This document shows positions 16,378 through 25,736 of a stretch of 64,000 nucleotides of DNA, one piece after another. The notes beneath the pieces are model-generated. The model saw only the letters and a program-made list of their open reading frames with translations. It was not told the DNA's origin and searched no databases. The translations under genes and the position numbers were made by a program. This DNA comes from Pseudonocardiaceae bacterium (GTDB lineage: Bacteria > Actinomycetota > Actinomycetes > Mycobacteriales > Pseudonocardiaceae), in assembly GCA_009377865.1 (NCBI GenBank), contig WHTH01000004.1:55585-119584 (forward strand), read 5' to 3'. Numbering within the stretch: position 1 is the stretch's first letter; every line of letters begins with the position of its first letter.

Positions 16378-18714
16378 TCATCGATCAGGCACCAGCGAGG
16401 TCAGCAGGTGCTCGAAGCCCGCCGCGGTGCGTTCGATGCGGTAGTCACGCTCCGCCCGGCACCGCCCGCGGGCGCCCAGCCGGGCGCGGAGCTGGCGGTC
16501 GGCGGCCAGCGTCGCGATCCGGTCGGCGAGCGCTGCGGCGTCTCCCACCGGGACGATGAAGCCCTCCTCGCCGTCGGTCACCATGTCCCGCAGGGCACCG
16601 CAGTCGGTGGCGACGACCGGTACCCCGGCCGCCATCGACTCGATGACCGTGATCGGCACGCCCTCGTGCACCGAGGACAGGCAGGAGACGTCGAACCCGG
16701 GCAGCAGCCGCGGCACGTCGCGGCGGGCACCGGTGAACCGCACCCGGTCGGCGATCCCGAGCCGGTGTGCGAGCGAGGCCAGCTCCGCCGCGCGGACCCC
16801 GTCGCCGACCACGACGAGCCGCAGCCGGGGATGTGACGGCGCGAGGCGGGCAACCGCCTCGAACAGCACGTGGTGCGCCTTCTGCGCGGCGAGCCGGGCC
16901 ACGATGCCGACCACGAAGTCGTCCGGGCCGAGGCCGAGGTCGGTCCGCGCCCGGGCCCGGTCGTCCGGGGTGGAGACCGGCGGCAGCGGGATGCCGTTGG
17001 GGATGACGACCTCGGGCAGCCGTCGCCACGGGTATCGCCCGATGCCCTCCTCGCGGTGCAGGTAGTCCCCCTGGCGCGGCGTCAGCAACACGAGAGCGCT
17101 GGACAGGAACAGGGTCTCCACGTCATGTCGCGGCAGGCAGCGCTTCCCCACCGCGGTGAGGTCCATGTCGTGGGCGGCGACGATGTTCGCCGGGACGCGC
17201 GCGAGGCGGGCCGCGATGCGGCCGAGCGTCAGCGCGGCCCGGTGGTGGTGTGTCACGAGGACGGCCTGGGTGCGGTGCCGGCGGAAGTGGCGCAGCAGGC
17301 GGGGAACGGTCCGCGGGTCGAACCGCCCGGTGCGATCGAGCACGTCGACGGGGATCCCGGCGGCGCGGAAGTCGGCGGCCAGCGGCCCGCCCTCCCGCAG
17401 GCACACGACGCGGGGCGACACGAGGGCCGGATCGAGGCGACTGAGGAGGTTGAGCAGCAGGGTTTCGGCGCCGCCGAGGGAGATCCGGTCGAGGACGACG
17501 GTGAGGCGGACCGGGCCGGACGGGGCCGGGTGGGACGAGATTCGGCCGGGCGAGATTCGGCCGGCGGTCTCCTCGAGGGCTCGCTGCGCCTCCCGCAGGG
17601 AGCCCTCGAGGGTGAACTCGGCCTCCAGTCGCTGCCGTGCCGCCTTCCCCATCAGCCGCGCCCGCTCCGGGTCCCGCAGCAGCGGCACCAGCCGGTCGGC
17701 CAGCGCGCGGGGGTCGCGCGGCGGCACCAGGTATCCGGTGACCCCGTCGACGATGATGTCCGGGATGCCGCCCACCGCCGTGCACACGGCCGGTCGCGCG
17801 GTGGCCATTGCCTCCAGCAGTGCCATCGGGGCGCACTCGACGGTGGTCGAGCTCAGCGTGAAGACGTCCATGACGCGCAACAGATCGCCGACGTCGGACC
17901 GGTTGCCTGCGAAGAGCACCCGGTCGCCGATGCCGAGCTCGACCGCGAGGCGCTGCAGCTCGGGGCGCAGCGCGCCGTCACCGACGATCAGGACCCGTGT
18001 CCCGGGGATGTCGTCGGTCACGAGCCGGGCGGCCCGCAGCAAGGTCGTGTGGTCCTTTTCCGGGCGCAGTGCCGCGAGGATCCCGACGACCGGGTCGTCC
18101 GGTCCGATGCCGAGCGTGGCTGCGATCGCGGGGTCCCGGCGCGCCGTCGGATCGTCCCCGACGGCGGTGGGATCCGTTCCGTTGGGGACGACCCGGATCT
18201 TGGCCGCCGGGTAGCCGAGGTCGCCGGTGAGGTAGGGGACCTGACCGTGGGCGACCCCGTAGTAGGCGCTCGTGGCGGGTTCCAGCAGCCGATCGGCGAG
18301 TCGCCGCAGCCGGCTGCGCGGTGCCAGGTCACCGCAGTGGTGGACCCAGACGATCGTGCGTGGTACGCGGGCGAGCATTGCGGCGATGCGCCCGAGCATC
18401 TCCGCGTTGTAGCCCCGGGTGATGACGATGTCCGGGCGGCTGCGCCGCATCTGTCGTACCAGGCCGGCGAGGGTGAGCAGGAACTGCTGTTTGGTGCGGC
18501 CCAGGGCACGCGACGGCACGCCTGCCTCCGCCAGCGCACCGAACAGTGCTCCCTGCTGGCCGATGCACAGGGCCGACGGCGTGAACCGGGTGCGGTCGAG
18601 TGCGGGGAGCAGCGTGGTGACGTGGCGCTCCGCCCCGCCGACGCGGAGGTCCGGGACGACGTAGAGTACCCGCAGCGGCCCGGTCCGCCGGACCGCGCGT
18701 CGGAGCAGGTTCAT
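16378..18714 (-). CDS. Tandem two-domain GT4 glycosyltransferase
   Basis: 778 residues from the ATG at 18714, which overlaps the upstream stop as ATGA. Residues about 12-385 are one complete GT4 (VVPDLRVGGAERHVTTLLP, VPNGTDPT, VECAPMALLEAMATARP). Residues about 400-775 are a second complete GT4 (VVLDRISLGGAETLLLNLL, VIPNGIPLPP, VHEGVPITVIESMAAGVPV). Both halves keep the E-x7-E donor motif, so both look active. One polypeptide could therefore add two successive sugars. The two halves look like an old duplication or fusion rather than a recent tandem copy. It ends the right minus-strand block. Confidence 0.88.
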   Translation of the reverse strand: MNLLRRAVRRTGPLRVLYVVPDLRVGGAERHVTTLLPALDRTRFTPSALCIGQQGALFGALAEAGVPSRALGRTKQQFLLTLAGLVRQMRRSRPDIVITRGYNAEMLGRIAAMLARVPRTIVWVHHCGDLAPRSRLRRLADRLLEPATSAYYGVAHGQVPYLTGDLGYPAAKIRVVPNGTDPTAVGDDPTARRDPAIAATLGIGPDDPVVGILAALRPEKDHTTLLRAARLVTDDIPGTRVLIVGDGALRPELQRLAVELGIGDRVLFAGNRSDVGDLLRVMDVFTLSSTTVECAPMALLEAMATARPAVCTAVGGIPDIIVDGVTGYLVPPRDPRALADRLVPLLRDPERARLMGKAARQRLEAEFTLEGSLREAQRALEETAGRISPGRISSHPAPSGPVRLTVVLDRISLGGAETLLLNLLSRLDPALVSPRVVCLREGGPLAADFRAAGIPVDVLDRTGRFDPRTVPRLLRHFRRHRTQAVLVTHHHRAALTLGRIAARLARVPANIVAAHDMDLTAVGKRCLPRHDVETLFLSSALVLLTPRQGDYLHREEGIGRYPWRRLPEVVIPNGIPLPPVSTPDDRARARTDLGLGPDDFVVGIVARLAAQKAHHVLFEAVARLAPSHPRLRLVVVGDGVRAAELASLAHRLGIADRVRFTGARRDVPRLLPGFDVSCLSSVHEGVPITVIESMAAGVPVVATDCGALRDMVTDGEEGFIVPVGDAAALADRIATLAADRQLRARLGARGRCRAERDYRIERTAAGFEHLLTSLVPDR

Positions 18715-19799
18715 GTCAGCACCTCCTGGTACAGCGCGTCGAGGCGCTTCCAGACCACTTCCACGTCGAAGTCCCGGCAAGCCCGCTCGTGCGCGGCGCC
18801 GCCCAGTCGTGCCCTGGTGTCATGATCGGTGATGACGCTGCACAGCGCGGCGGCGAGAGCGGCCACGTCACACGGCGGCACGAGCAGGCCGGTAACGCCG
18901 TCGTCGATGAGGTCGGGGATGCCGCCCGCGTTGCCGGCCACCACGCACAGGCCGCTGGCCATGGCCTCGAGAACCGCCATCGGCTGGCCCTCGTCGCGCG
19001 ACGGCAGCGCGAGCACGTGTGCGGAGCGCAGCAGCGCGTGCGTTCGCTCCGGTGTGAGCCAGTTCAGGACCTCCACCGAGGCACTCACGCCGAGACGTGC
19101 GATCTCGTCGCGGGCGCGGTCGACCTCGCCGTCGCCTGCGATGGTCAGTCGGGCGGTCGATGCGGCGGGCGCGAGCAGCGCCCAGGCTTCGAGCAGCGTG
19201 AAGGTGCCCTTGCGGTCTCCGATCCGGCCGAGGAAGACCACGTGGACCGGGTCGCTGCCGCAGGACTGCACGACGGGGCGGTCGAGGTGAACCGCGTTGG
19301 GGATCACTGTGATTCGGGCGTCGGGGGCGATCCGGCGCAGCCGTTCCCCCCAGCGGTCGCCGAGGGCGACGACCGCGGCCGCCCGGTGCAGGGTCGCCCG
19401 GATGATCAGCTGGAGCAGGCGCGGGGATCGCTCGTAGAAGAGGCCGAATTCGGAGCCGTGGACGTGGAGCACGACGGGTAGCGCAGCGGCGGTGGCGAGC
19501 CACGCCAGCGTGGCCTTGCGCACGAAACTGCCGTAGGAGGAGGTGTGAAGGTGCACGAGGTCGGGCCGTCTCGTCACCAGCGTGTGGACGAATGCGACCG
19601 TGCCATCCGCGAATGCCATGATCCGAGCCGGCACCGAGCCGTCACGGTGGGTGGCGATGTGTGTGACCTTCCAGTTCGCCCACAGCGGGGTCCCCTGCAG
19701 GGTGCGCACGAATGTCGACATCCCGCCGCGGGTCGCCAGGCTGGTCGACACCCACAGCGCGCTGCGGGTGTGCTCGCGGACTACGGCGCGGCTGCTCAT
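18711..19799 (-). CDS. GT4-family glycosyltransferase
   Basis: 362 residues. The true start is the ATG at 19799, overlapping the membrane-protein stop as ATGA; the frame is open much further upstream, but that part is antisense to the Wzy-like gene. It shows WVSTSLATRGGMSTFVRTL at the N-terminus, DLVHLHTSSYGSF, the helix LHVHGSEFGLF and the GT4 donor motif DEGQPMAVLEAMASGLCVV. It acts at the cytoplasmic face in assembling the repeat unit; specificity is unknown. Four-base overlaps on both sides indicate tightly coupled translation. Confidence 0.88.
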   Translation of the reverse strand: MSSRAVVREHTRSALWVSTSLATRGGMSTFVRTLQGTPLWANWKVTHIATHRDGSVPARIMAFADGTVAFVHTLVTRRPDLVHLHTSSYGSFVRKATLAWLATAAALPVVLHVHGSEFGLFYERSPRLLQLIIRATLHRAAAVVALGDRWGERLRRIAPDARITVIPNAVHLDRPVVQSCGSDPVHVVFLGRIGDRKGTFTLLEAWALLAPAASTARLTIAGDGEVDRARDEIARLGVSASVEVLNWLTPERTHALLRSAHVLALPSRDEGQPMAVLEAMASGLCVVAGNAGGIPDLIDDGVTGLLVPPCDVAALAAALCSVITDHDTRARLGGAAHERACRDFDVEVVWKRLDALYQEVLT

Positions 19800-21334
19800 T
19801 TGTGCACGACCTGGTGTCGGCGCCGGTCGTTTCCGCGGCCCGGGAGTGGTCCCGCACGTTCGGCGGCGCCGACGACGGTGCCGGCGAGCAGCCAGACCAG
19901 GGCGTTCGGGAACTCGAAGAAGCGCATGTCCACAGTGGAGCCGGTGAGAACCCAGCAGCCGAACGCGAGCAGCGCGACGATCGCCAGGCCACGCCCGCAG
20001 ATCCCATCGGTGGGCAGCGTTCGCGCGGCGCGGATCAGCCGGCGCAGCACGAGGGCGAGAACAGCGAGCCACAGCGCGACACCGGCCAACCCGAGCTCGG
20101 CCGCGATGCCCAGTTCGTTGTGGTGCGCCGCGAAGCCGTACCCCCGCTCCCACTGGATCTCCGGCGACCACTGCTTGTGGTGATAGGTGTTGACCACCGT
20201 GAAGCGTCCGATCCCCCATCCGGCTACCGGCTTCTCCTGAATGGCCCAGATCGCGGTGGCGGCCATGTTGAGCCGGTCGTGCACCTCGTTGGTGGACCCG
20301 ACGCCTCCCGCCCCTCTGTCGGTGCTGGTGAAGGTCGACCAGTTCATCCCGACGGCGAGGACCATCGCGACCAGGAGGGCAACGAAGCCGGTCCGGAAGC
20401 CTCGCGCCCAGACCGAACCGGCCACCAGGAGGATGGCGAAGGCCAGCCAGATGGCGCGGGTGTGGGTCAGGTATATGGCGTACACCGAGGTGACGGCGAG
20501 TACCGCGGCGCAGGCTCGCCGCCACTGCGGCTCGTCTCGCTGGGCGGCGACGTACAGCGCGATCACGAAACCGACGACGAGGATGAGGCCGTTGACGACC
20601 GGTTGGTTGAACACGCCGACGGCGCGTCCCTCCCAGTTCGGCGCCGAGACGATGTAGCGGGGCCACACCAGGGCGGCCGGACCGTGGAACTGGAGCATGG
20701 TCACCGCGACCGAGTAGCCGGCGAGCCAGAGGACGATCCACAGCAGCCGTCGCACGACGGGCGGGCGGTCGAAGACGAACCGCCCGACGACGTAGAGCAC
20801 GAACGGCAGCAGCGTGCCGGTGATGATGAAGCGCCACACGGCGAATTCCTCGCCGGTGGTCGGCAGGCTCGCGGGCAACGAATGGGGTGCGAGCGCCGAG
20901 CCGATGTTCCACGCCAGGTAGAGGACCATCGCGGCCTCCACCCCCCCGAGCTGCGGCAGGTGGTGAACCCGCCGGGCGATTGCGATCGCCCCTGCCCCGA
21001 GGACGCCCCCGAACGCGAGCACCCACGGGTCGGCCGGGAGGCTGTCCGCGGGCAGGGCGAGCCGGAAGAAGGCGGCGATCAGCAGCAGTGCTACGGCGAT
21101 GGTCGGGTTGCCGAGCCCGGCGATCACGATCGCCGTCCCGGTGGCGAGTGCGAGAACGGCGAGCCCGACGTTCGCGGGCCCGGTCGCCAGCAGCGCCAGT
21201 TGCAAGCCGATGGTCTCGATGAAGAGCACGGCCAGGAGCCACGGACGGCGACCGGCGGCCACGGTCAGCTCGGAGCCGGCCATCTCGCGAGCCGGGTGCT
21301 GCACGCCGCTCGCCGGCGGCGCACCCACGGTCAT
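19796..21334 (-). CDS. O-antigen ligase / Wzy-like polytopic membrane protein
   Basis: 512 residues with about twelve hydrophobic segments. The long polar loop near residues 330-395 contains WSTFTSTDRGAGG and WGIGRFTVVNTYHHKQW, a His-rich periplasmic loop typical of the Wzy_C/WaaL family (the GIGRF...H pattern). Expected function: polymerisation of undecaprenyl-linked repeat units or ligation to an acceptor on the outer face of the membrane. It starts at the ATG at 21334, overlapping the Wzz-like stop (ATGA), so polymerase-like and chain-length genes are coupled. Confidence 0.85.
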   Translation of the reverse strand: MTVGAPPASGVQHPAREMAGSELTVAAGRRPWLLAVLFIETIGLQLALLATGPANVGLAVLALATGTAIVIAGLGNPTIAVALLLIAAFFRLALPADSLPADPWVLAFGGVLGAGAIAIARRVHHLPQLGGVEAAMVLYLAWNIGSALAPHSLPASLPTTGEEFAVWRFIITGTLLPFVLYVVGRFVFDRPPVVRRLLWIVLWLAGYSVAVTMLQFHGPAALVWPRYIVSAPNWEGRAVGVFNQPVVNGLILVVGFVIALYVAAQRDEPQWRRACAAVLAVTSVYAIYLTHTRAIWLAFAILLVAGSVWARGFRTGFVALLVAMVLAVGMNWSTFTSTDRGAGGVGSTNEVHDRLNMAATAIWAIQEKPVAGWGIGRFTVVNTYHHKQWSPEIQWERGYGFAAHHNELGIAAELGLAGVALWLAVLALVLRRLIRAARTLPTDGICGRGLAIVALLAFGCWVLTGSTVDMRFFEFPNALVWLLAGTVVGAAERAGPLPGRGNDRRRHQVVHK

Positions 21335-22833
21335 GCCCCGTTTCGGGCATCGCCGGCCTGGGCCGCTGCGGGGGCCGTCGGCGGCGCCACGTCGGTTTCG
21401 CTACCCGCGCGTGCTCCGGACGCGACGGTGCCCGATGCGAGAGGGAACGCTGCCGGTGTTCGACGTGACCGGGGACTCGTGATCACCACGCCGAGCAGCG
21501 TCGCCTCGACCTGCTCGAGGAGCTGGCAGGCCTCGACGGCGTCCGCGGCCCGCGTCGCCTCCTCCTCGACAACCAAGATCGTCCGGTCGGCCGTGGCGCA
21601 GATGACCTGCCCCTCGGCAGCGTCCACGATCGGGGGAGCCTCGATGACCACCAGATCCGTGATGGCACTTGCATGCCCGACAAGGTCGGCGAACCGGTCC
21701 CGGGCGAACAGCGCGTACGGATCGTCCCGGGAGCTGCCGGCGGGCATGACCTGCATGGTCGGACACGCGCCAGGCAGGACACGGCCCTGAACGCCGACCC
21801 CGTAGGGAGCCGCGAGGAAGTCCGCCACACCAGGGTTTCCCCGCGGGTCGGATCGGCCCCACCGATGCAGGTCGGCGTGCATGAGCAGCGTCCGCTCACC
21901 CTGGACCGCCCGGTAGTAGGCGAGTGCCTCTGCGACGTGGGCGACACCGACCGTCGCGCGTGGCGAGATGATCACGACCGTCGCTGGGCGGGCGAGGTCG
22001 CTGAGGCTGACCCGGTTGGCGAGCTGTTTCAGGCGCTGCTGGCGGGTGCGCTCGGTCGCGCGCGATCGGCCGCCGGGGACGACGGCGAGGGTGTCGAGCC
22101 CGAGCTGGTCGCGGACCTCGTCGGAGGTCGCGAGCCGGTTCTCGACGGCGGCGAAGCCGAGGGCGAGCATGCAGCCCAGGATGAGGCCACCGACGAGTCC
22201 CAGGGCGATGTTCTGCACGGGCTTCGGCGCGCTGGTCGACACCCCGGCGGAGAGCTGCAGCTCCTGGAGCTGGTTTGAGGTGTCCGACTGGATGGAGCTG
22301 ACCCGGTCCTGCAGGTTCAGGACGGCCTGTGTGGACAGCGACGCCTCGGGGCTGTCCTCGGCGAGGGTCGCGAGGAGAGCACGCTCCTCGGTGACCTGCC
22401 GCTGCAACTCGGCGATGGCGCTGTCGCGGTCGGCCCGCAGGTTCGCGTTCACGTCGTCGAGGAAAGCCGTGGACATCGCGGCTGCGGCGGAGGATGCTGC
22501 CTCGGCGCTCGAGGCGGTGGCTTCGACGTAGACGATCGGGCTCGTGGCGGCCGTCCGCGCGATGAAGGTGACGGTCGGTGGCACGCCTGCCTTCCCGGCG
22601 AGCACCCCCTGGTAGGAGGGCTCGTTGAAGTACTCGGCATAACCCTGCGCGAGCGGCGCGTCCTGCTCCGGGGCGCGGTCCGGCGAGATGATCGTCAGGG
22701 TCGACCTGCCGGTGAAGGTCGTCTCCTGGCCCAGCGACGCAGCGGCCGCTCCGAGGACCGCGAGCACCGTGACGGTGAGGACCAGCCAGGCACGGCGGCG
22801 GATGCGGTCCAGCTGGATGCGGAGTGGACTCAT
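21331..22833 (-). CDS. Wzz / CpsD-like fusion with degenerate tyrosine-kinase domain
   Basis: 500 residues from the ATG at 22833 (AAGGG about 8 bases upstream). TM1 is at about 17-37, periplasmic coiled coil at about 125-190 and TM2 at about 215-235. A cytoplasmic P-loop-like domain runs from about 290 to 460. That domain keeps the strand order of BY-kinases, but its key motifs are changed: the Walker A position reads SPRATVGVAHVAE with no GKS/T, the Walker A-prime position reads LLMHADLHRW, and Walker B reads VVIEAPP where DxPP is usual. No Tyr cluster is seen at the C-terminus. It most likely acts as a scaffold or length regulator without kinase activity. Confidence 0.8.
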   Translation of the reverse strand: MSPLRIQLDRIRRRAWLVLTVTVLAVLGAAAASLGQETTFTGRSTLTIISPDRAPEQDAPLAQGYAEYFNEPSYQGVLAGKAGVPPTVTFIARTAATSPIVYVEATASSAEAASSAAAAMSTAFLDDVNANLRADRDSAIAELQRQVTEERALLATLAEDSPEASLSTQAVLNLQDRVSSIQSDTSNQLQELQLSAGVSTSAPKPVQNIALGLVGGLILGCMLALGFAAVENRLATSDEVRDQLGLDTLAVVPGGRSRATERTRQQRLKQLANRVSLSDLARPATVVIISPRATVGVAHVAEALAYYRAVQGERTLLMHADLHRWGRSDPRGNPGVADFLAAPYGVGVQGRVLPGACPTMQVMPAGSSRDDPYALFARDRFADLVGHASAITDLVVIEAPPIVDAAEGQVICATADRTILVVEEEATRAADAVEACQLLEQVEATLLGVVITSPRSRRTPAAFPLASGTVASGARAGSETDVAPPTAPAAAQAGDARNGA

Positions 22834-23004
22834 CGGCTGCCCTTCGTCGGACCGGGGCCACATCGCACGATGTGGCTGTCGAGCTGCGTCGTCGTGCTCG
22901 GCATCGGGCCGGGCGCAGCGCAAGCCACCCGGTCCGTTCGGGGTATCGCGTCGCGCGCCCAGGTGTTAGCGAGACGCGATGACGTGGCCGCAGCGGGTGA
23001 CACC

Positions 23005-24522
23005 TCAACTCACCGCCACCGTCTGCTGCTCGGAATCGCGCATCCTGCGGACCGCCGCCCAGAGCTCGGTCAGCGTGGCGGGCGCGATCACGCGCAGCGT
23101 CCCGAGGTAGATCGCCAGGAAACCGAGACCCTCGCAGAGCACGATCACGAGTCCGAGCGCGATGCCGCGCTGGTCGGAGTGACTCACGAGATGCTCGACC
23201 AGGCCGATCCCCACGGCTGCGAGCGCGGTGGCCGCCAGGGGCGGGACCAGTCGATCGACGAGCTCGCGCAGCGACACACCCACGAGTCCCCTGGCAAGCA
23301 GCAGGCCCACCAGACCCGAGAGAAAGGACGTGATCGACAGCGCCAACCCGACTCCGACCAGGCCCAACGGCAACAGCGCCAGGAGCAACCCGACGCCGAC
23401 GACCGTTCCTAACCCGGTCACCCAGTTGAGCAGGCTCGTGCGGCCGCATCCCTTGATCGACTCGAAACCCACGGCTGCCATCGCGACCCCCGGCCCGGAG
23501 CCTGCCAGGGCGACGAACATGACCCCCGCAGGGCGCCACGGCTCACCGAGCAGCAGCACGATCGCCGGTTCCCCGACGGCGATGATGAACCCGGCCACCG
23601 GCGCGGCCATGCACCACAGCGCGCGCAAGGCGCGCAGGAACGCTGACTTGAGCCGCACCGCGTCACCGGCGATCCGGGAGAACGCGGGGAAGAGCACATA
23701 GGACCCGACCTCGATCACAACGGTGCTGGGGACCATCGCGAGCCTGCGGCCGTAGCGGTAGTGGCCGAGTGCCGTCGTGCTCAGTGCACTCCCGACGACC
23801 ACCGTCTCGAAGACGTCCCGGCCCTTGTCCACGACCGTCCCCAGGACCAGCGGAACGCCGAACGTCGCCATCTCGCGCCATACCCGCATCGAGGGGCGGC
23901 CACGTCCCGGCGCCCACCGGGCGAGTACCCAGGTGGTCAGGATCCAGACCACGTGCGAGATGTAGGAACCGATCACCAGGCCCCAGACACCGAAACCCAT
24001 GGCGCAGAGGGTCACCGAGGCGACCGCGAAAGAGATGACGACGCTCGGCCGCACGACGACGCGCTGGCGGAAGTCGAAGCGCCGCTGCATCAGCGAGTCG
24101 GGGACGTTGGTCAACGCATGCAGCAGGATCGTCCCGGCCGAGACCGCGGCGACCATCCCGGCGGGCGGGCTGTCGAAGGTCCAGGCCACGAGCGGCGCGG
24201 CCGCCGCAGCCGCGAGTGCCCACAGCAGCCCTCCGCAGAGGCTGGCCCAGAACACCGTGTTCGCCGCGTCCTCGAGCCCGTGCTGCCGCTGCACCAGAGC
24301 GTTGCGAAGACCACCTTCGGAGAAGGTCAGCAGGAAGCCCGACAGCACGGTCCCGGCGGCGAAGATCCCCACCTCCGCCGGTGACAGGATGCGCGCGAGA
24401 GCCAGTGTCTGGGCCAGCAGGATGAGCTGGACGACGATCAGGGCGCCGGCCGAGATCATCGCTCCGCGGCGCAGCGTCTGCCCGAGGTTGCCGACCGGGG
24501 TGGCATCTGTACGCTCGCTCAC
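23005..24522 (-). CDS. Wzx-type polysaccharide flippase (MOP/MVF superfamily)
   Basis: 505 residues with about 12-14 hydrophobic helices. The start GTG at 24522 lies 2 bases past the upstream glycosyltransferase stop, so translation is coupled. Landmarks are LGQTLRRGAMISAGALIVVQ and QTLALARILSPAEVGIFAAG, the latter a classic RfbX/Wzx N-terminal motif, and the central loop LVQRQHGLEDAANTVFW. It should flip lipid-linked repeat units across the cytoplasmic membrane for the Wzy-like polymerase. It is the only flippase in the window. Confidence 0.9.
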   Translation of the reverse strand: MSERTDATPVGNLGQTLRRGAMISAGALIVVQLILLAQTLALARILSPAEVGIFAAGTVLSGFLLTFSEGGLRNALVQRQHGLEDAANTVFWASLCGGLLWALAAAAAAPLVAWTFDSPPAGMVAAVSAGTILLHALTNVPDSLMQRRFDFRQRVVVRPSVVISFAVASVTLCAMGFGVWGLVIGSYISHVVWILTTWVLARWAPGRGRPSMRVWREMATFGVPLVLGTVVDKGRDVFETVVVGSALSTTALGHYRYGRRLAMVPSTVVIEVGSYVLFPAFSRIAGDAVRLKSAFLRALRALWCMAAPVAGFIIAVGEPAIVLLLGEPWRPAGVMFVALAGSGPGVAMAAVGFESIKGCGRTSLLNWVTGLGTVVGVGLLLALLPLGLVGVGLALSITSFLSGLVGLLLARGLVGVSLRELVDRLVPPLAATALAAVGIGLVEHLVSHSDQRGIALGLVIVLCEGLGFLAIYLGTLRVIAPATLTELWAAVRRMRDSEQQTVAVS

Positions 24523-24524
24523 GG

Positions 24525-25736
24525 TCAGCCGATCGCGGTCTGATCGCACCCGAACAACGACTGCCAGTTCCGGCCGACGACGTCCCAAGGGTAGAGCTCG
24601 TGCAGCAGGGCGTTGGCCTGCCCGCGGATGGTGCGGCGATGCGGTTCGTCGGCCAGCAGGTCGAGCACCGCTGACCCGAGGGCTGCGGGGTCGGCCGCAC
24701 CCACGAAGTGGATGCCGTCGCGGGCCGCGGGCACCGCCTCGACCCCCAGCGGCGTTGAGACGACCGCAAGCCCGAGACCGAACGCCTCCAACACCTTGTT
24801 CTTCATCCCGCTGCCGGTGCACATCGGGTTGATCATGATGGGGTACGGGGTCACTGCCGCTCGCAGATCCTCGACGAATCCGGTCAGCGCGATGCGCGGT
24901 TCGCTCGCGGCGAGCTCGGTGAGCCACCCGGGCGCGTCGGCGCCCACCACGCACAGCTCCACATCAGCGTCGCGCAGCACGGGCAGGTAGACCTGTCGCA
25001 CGAAGAACCACAGGGCTTCGGCGTTGGGAGCGAACCCGAGGTTCCCCCAGAACGCCACGCCACGCCGGGCCCCGGGACTCGGTAGTGGAGCGAGGAACGA
25101 TTCCGCGACCCCGTTGGGAATCGAGTGCACGTTGGTCGCGGGACCGTGCAGCTCCAGGATCTCGCGGGAGTCCGGCTCGCTGATGGTCGTGACGTGACCG
25201 AACCGCTCCGGAAACCGCGCCTCGCTCGCCCTCATGCGGTGCAGGGCGAGCCTCCGCCGCCACCTGTGCAGCCCGGTTGGCGGGTGGGCGGACCACTCGA
25301 GCGCTCGGCGAGCCGTCAGCGATCTGCTGTCGCAGACGTCGAGGACCACGCCGGGGTGGTCGAGCGTGGCGGCAAGCTCGGCGAGTTCCCCACCGAAGAC
25401 GACGACGTGCGTGACGTCGCGCTCCCGGACGACCGCGCGCAACCGGTCCCGGGCCGCGGCGAATGCGGCCGGCATCGCACGTTGCAGGAAGTGGTCGTCG
25501 GACAGGCGCAGATGCCGCCGCACCGACAGCCGACCCGCGAGCAGTGGGGGCAGCTCCTCGATGCTGTCGAAGATCTCGTCGGCTGCGATGCTGAGCCGCG
25601 GATCCGCCGCAGCGACCAGCGGTGCGACCACGAGGTGCACCTCGCCAGGGAGGTGGGCACACAGGTTCGCGACCCGCAGGTCGTACCCGCTGTGCCGCGA
25701 CTGGATCGGCCGCGACGTCAGGATGATGGTTTTCAT
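24525..25736 (-). CDS. GT4-family glycosyltransferase
   Basis: 403 residues. The N-terminus TIILTSRPIQSRHSGYDLRV matches glycosyltransferases that begin with a glycine-rich first loop. The C-terminal donor domain includes VAFWGNLGFAPNAEALWFF, VVGADAPGWL and the region MCTGSGMKNKVLEAFGLGLAVV, the GT4 Glu motif in the 'sugar-transferase/PEP-CTERM-associated' style. The ATG start overlaps the upstream GT2 stop (ATGA, 25736-25733). It contributes one sugar transfer to the repeat unit; donor unknown. Confidence 0.85.
   Translation of the reverse strand: MKTIILTSRPIQSRHSGYDLRVANLCAHLPGEVHLVVAPLVAAADPRLSIAADEIFDSIEELPPLLAGRLSVRRHLRLSDDHFLQRAMPAAFAAARDRLRAVVRERDVTHVVVFGGELAELAATLDHPGVVLDVCDSRSLTARRALEWSAHPPTGLHRWRRRLALHRMRASEARFPERFGHVTTISEPDSREILELHGPATNVHSIPNGVAESFLAPLPSPGARRGVAFWGNLGFAPNAEALWFFVRQVYLPVLRDADVELCVVGADAPGWLTELAASEPRIALTGFVEDLRAAVTPYPIMINPMCTGSGMKNKVLEAFGLGLAVVSTPLGVEAVPAARDGIHFVGAADPAALGSAVLDLLADEPHRRTIRGQANALLHELYPWDVVGRNWQSLFGCDQTAIG

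Noticed and set aside
19712..21790. 692-codon plus-strand frame opposite the Wzy-like gene
   Set aside because: Composition is that of antisense to a hydrophobic protein; no recognisable domain.
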